From Rhodospirillaceae bacterium CCH5-H10 (GTDB lineage Bacteria; Pseudomonadota; Alphaproteobacteria; Reyranellales; Reyranellaceae), in the NCBI GenBank assembly GCA_001557035.1, contig LSKJ01000166.1, positions 1-7,565 of the forward strand: DNA of 7,565 nucleotides. The letters are read 5' to 3'. Both the position numbers and the translations under genes were made by a program. Below the pieces are notes generated by a model that was given only the letters and a program-made list of their open reading frames with translations, made no database searches and was not told the DNA's origin. Below, piece after piece: positions 6,074-7,565 of this stretch (positions are counted from its first letter, which is position 1; every line of letters starts with the position of its first letter).

Positions 6074-6260
6074 CGGTGAGTCGGCGCGATGTTCATGTTG
6101 ACTGTGATAGCTCTGCAAGGGACGTGTCCGTCCATGACCATTCGAGGGCTCACCCGCCGGCTGTGCCTGCTCAAAACTCCAAAAGCCAAGAAAGCATAGG
6201 GTTTTTGGCGACGCAGTCATACCGTCATCGGCATGCTCACGCTTTTGTCCGCCCTCGGTT
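6074..6260 (+). other. Unassigned stretch between two relics
   Basis: No family is recognised. A short frame at about 6089-6199 begins MFMLTVIALQGTCPSMTIRG and ends LCLLKTPKAKKA, but it has no ribosome site and no known relatives that I can name. It may be part of the second insertion sequence or filler from a rearrangement. Confidence 0.3.
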
Positions 6261-6437
6261 CACCTGCGCCGAGTGCTGTCAACATACTTTGAGTACCACC
6301 ACCGAAGCCGCACGCATCTCTCGCTCGGCAAGGATTGTCCGGAGCCGCGGCCCATACATCCGCCCTCTGCAGGTACCGTTGTCGCCTTCCCACAGGTCGG
6401 TGGCCTGCACCACCGCTACGAGCGTCGCGCGGCCTGA
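6261..6437 (+). pseudogene. C-terminal remnant of a second transposase (integrase-core type)
   Basis: Fifty-eight codons ending at TGA 6435-6437 read HLRRVLSTYFEYHHRSRTHL, then SLGKDCPEPRPIHPP, and end FPQVGGLHHRYERRAA. This is the well-conserved C-terminus of an rve-type transposase common in Rhizobiales, and it differs from the end of the IS481 transposase upstream. The catalytic domain is gone: before 6261 the frame loses all similarity (SRFCPPSV). It is therefore a fragment without function, showing that at least two different insertion sequences have decayed here. The family (IS481-like or an unclassified group) cannot be settled from this piece. Confidence 0.75.
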
Positions 6438-6796
6438 ACTGTTTGCGGCAACTGAACCTGCACCGCCGTCGCGGCGCCGGGTGTCGTCACGGTCCGCAAT
6501 TGCCTTGCGCGGATACTATGGTGCCCGAACCATTGCAGGGGGCTCAGATCGCAGAAGCGGTGAACGCTCTGTTCGAATTGTCGAGAATCGTCTACCGAAG
6601 TCTTCGTCGGAAACCCGGTTCCTTGGCCGAATGGGATTTTGAGCAAGGACACCAGCATGCTCTTGCGATGCATTTGCGAAACCGGGCTGTCCGCCAGGGT
6701 TGATCGGCATCGGCGGCTTGGCCTAACCTGTGGACGAGAGCGGGATCGATGAGGGTCCGTTAGAGATCCCACGCCGCTCCGGGAAGGAAACGGAAG
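6438..6796. other. Gene-poor stretch before the TRAP operon
   Basis: I support no gene here. A 61-codon plus-strand frame at 6518-6703 (MVPEPLQGAQIAEAVNALFE at its start) has no ribosome site and no recognised family. Part of the stretch may be the tail of the second insertion sequence. The TRAP operon promoter should lie between about 6700 and 6790, but no convincing boxes stand out. No gene for the periplasmic TRAP solute receptor is present. Confidence 0.5.
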
Positions 6797-6838
6797 ATGG
6801 GATCGCGCACCCGCGGCGCCGGTCGGGGCATGCGCTGA
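6797..6838 (+). promoter_or_regulatory. Possible 13-codon leader ORF directly upstream of the TRAP small permease
   Basis: ATG 6797 follows a good Shine-Dalgarno (AAGGA, 6784-6788, eight bases away) and reads MGSRTRGAGRGMR before TGA 6836-6838. The permease ATG follows immediately at 6839 in the same frame. The permease start itself has only a weak GGGG (6825-6828), so translation could be coupled through the leader. The alternative is that the TGA is a mutation in an N-terminal extension, or that the leader is chance. Confidence 0.35.
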
Positions 6839-7456
6839 ATGCCCACCGATGGACGTGTCCAATCGCCTCCAGGGTTTTTGCGTCGGGCTGACGCGATCCA
6901 GTCGCACCTCGAAGACGGCCTCAACCTGATCGCGGCGCTGGCGATCTTCTTCCTGATGTTCGTGGGTGTGGTGCAGATCGTCGGCCGCACCTTCTTCGAC
7001 TTCGCCATCTACGGCTACATCGACTGGATCGAGCAGGCCTCGGTGCTGTTTGCCTTCCTGGGGATCGCCTACGCCCAGCGCCTGGGCAGCCACATCGGGA
7101 TGGACCTGACGATGGGTTGGCGACCGTCGATCCGCTGGAAGGTCGAGTTGTTCGGTGTCGTCGTGGCCATCGGCATCATCAGCGTGCTGGTCTACGCCAG
7201 CTTCACCAATTTCCTGCGGGCCTATTCGATCGGCGATTCGACCATGGACATCCGCCTGCCAACCTGGCCCGCCAAACTGATGGTGCCGCTGGCGCTTTCG
7301 CTCCTGTGGCTACGGCTGTCGCTGCAGATCTGGGGCTATCTGCGCATGATCGCCCATCCTGACGCCGAGCCCATCGCCGTGCCCAAGCTCGTGACCATCG
7401 AGACCCAGGTGCAGGACGAGATCGCCGAGGTCCTCGGCAAGCCGGACACGCGATGA
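6839..7456 (+). CDS. dctQ: TRAP transporter small permease (DctQ family)
   Basis: This is a 205-residue inner-membrane protein. It forms the small permease of a tripartite ATP-independent periplasmic transporter, which takes up organic acids (often C4-dicarboxylates or related compounds) with sodium, working with a large permease and a periplasmic receptor. Four membrane segments are visible at about 28-48, 62-80, 100-121 and 143-167. Family landmarks include the Arg after segment 1 (VQIVGRTFFDF), the WIEQASVLFAFLGIAYAQRL block, the HIGMDL turn after segment 2, and the LPTWPAKLMVPLAL entry to segment 4. The C-terminal tail (168-205) is cytoplasmic and a little long. ATG 6839 is the first possible start because TGA precedes it directly. 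The stop overlaps the next start (ATGA, 7453-7456). The substrate cannot be told without the receptor. Confidence 0.93.
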   Translation: MPTDGRVQSPPGFLRRADAIQSHLEDGLNLIAALAIFFLMFVGVVQIVGRTFFDFAIYGYIDWIEQASVLFAFLGIAYAQRLGSHIGMDLTMGWRPSIRWKVELFGVVVAIGIISVLVYASFTNFLRAYSIGDSTMDIRLPTWPAKLMVPLALSLLWLRLSLQIWGYLRMIAHPDAEPIAVPKLVTIETQVQDEIAEVLGKPDTR

Positions 7457-7565
7457 TCGAGCTCAGCCCCCTCACCATCGGCTGCATCGGCGTGGTCGTC
7501 CTGCTGGCCCTGTGCTTCGCCGGCGTCCGCTTCGCCTTCGCCGGCGCGCTCACCGGCACGGCGGG
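7453..7565 (+). CDS. dctM: TRAP transporter large permease (DctM family), N-terminal 37 codons
   Basis: The gene starts inside the stop of the small permease (ATGA overlap), which is standard coupling in TRAP operons. The visible part begins MIELSPLTIGCIGVVVLLAL and continues into CFAGVRFAFAGALTGTAG, i.e. the first hydrophobic segment and the small-residue-rich turn typical of the large permease (usually about 430 residues, 12 membrane segments). It runs off the right edge with no defect seen. The assignment rests on this segment plus position and overlap. Confidence 0.88.
   Translation, partial: MIELSPLTIGCIGVVVLLALCFAGVRFAFAGALTGTA

Noticed and set aside
5885..6220. 111-codon minus frame with a fairly protein-like stretch
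   Set aside because: The overlapping plus frame 5891-6073 reads a terminase-like C-terminus, which explains the low stop density on the other strand.
6416..7093. 225-codon minus frame
   Set aside because: It overlaps the TRAP permease antisense and has low-complexity, family-less content.
1..7565. CRISPR array, rRNA, intact tRNA, riboswitch
   Set aside because: No regularly spaced direct repeats, no rRNA-like segments, no complete cloverleaf and no riboswitch core were seen by eye on either strand.

Overview
The window is GC-rich and its genes look alphaproteobacterial (Rhizobiales or Rhodospirillales type, judged from remembered family members, not from a search). It is a patchwork accessory region. 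On the left is the N-terminal part of a conjugative coupling protein (TraG/VirD4). On the right is a healthy-looking TRAP transporter operon (small permease, then the start of the large permease). Between them is a mosaic of accessory genes and broken pieces.

Layout from left to right. 1-1149 (minus): traG, cut by the window edge just before the expected Walker B motif. 1150-1773: no intact gene. It holds a relic matching the 3' half of an alphaproteobacterial tRNA-Phe, an 8-bp hairpin beside it, and a possible peptidase C-terminal remnant. 1774-1938 (plus): a small zinc-ribbon protein that breaks off inside its second Cys pair. 1975-2796 (minus): an Abi-alpha (DUF4393) gene with one in-frame amber codon. 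2797-3014: an intergenic stretch with a weak promoter candidate, a tiny ORF and an 11-bp inverted repeat. 3015-5081 (minus): a tight three-gene cassette, tcmP (start lost), then a three-Cys-motif Gp37/Gp68 (DUF5131) protein, then a GNAT acetyltransferase. 5082-5888 (plus): an IS481-family transposase lacking its N-terminus but keeping the DDE triad. 5891-6073 (plus): a C-terminal fragment resembling a phage terminase large subunit. 6261-6437 (plus): the C-terminal 58 codons of a second, different transposase. 6438-6796: no gene I trust. 6839-7565 (plus): TRAP small and large permeases, with a possible 13-codon leader just upstream.

The central genes read as a decayed defence or modification island. 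An abortive-infection-type protein sits next to a pair in which TcmP resembles a Rossmann methyltransferase and its partner carries a CX6CX2C motif, and a GNAT enzyme is joined to that pair in one transcription unit. The island lies between a conjugation module and phage or IS debris. Two of its four genes are damaged: tcmP has lost its start and its upstream promoter at the IS481 junction, and abi-alpha has a nonsense codon. The DUF5131 and GNAT genes look intact. Whether the cassette was ever a working system cannot be decided from the sequence alone.
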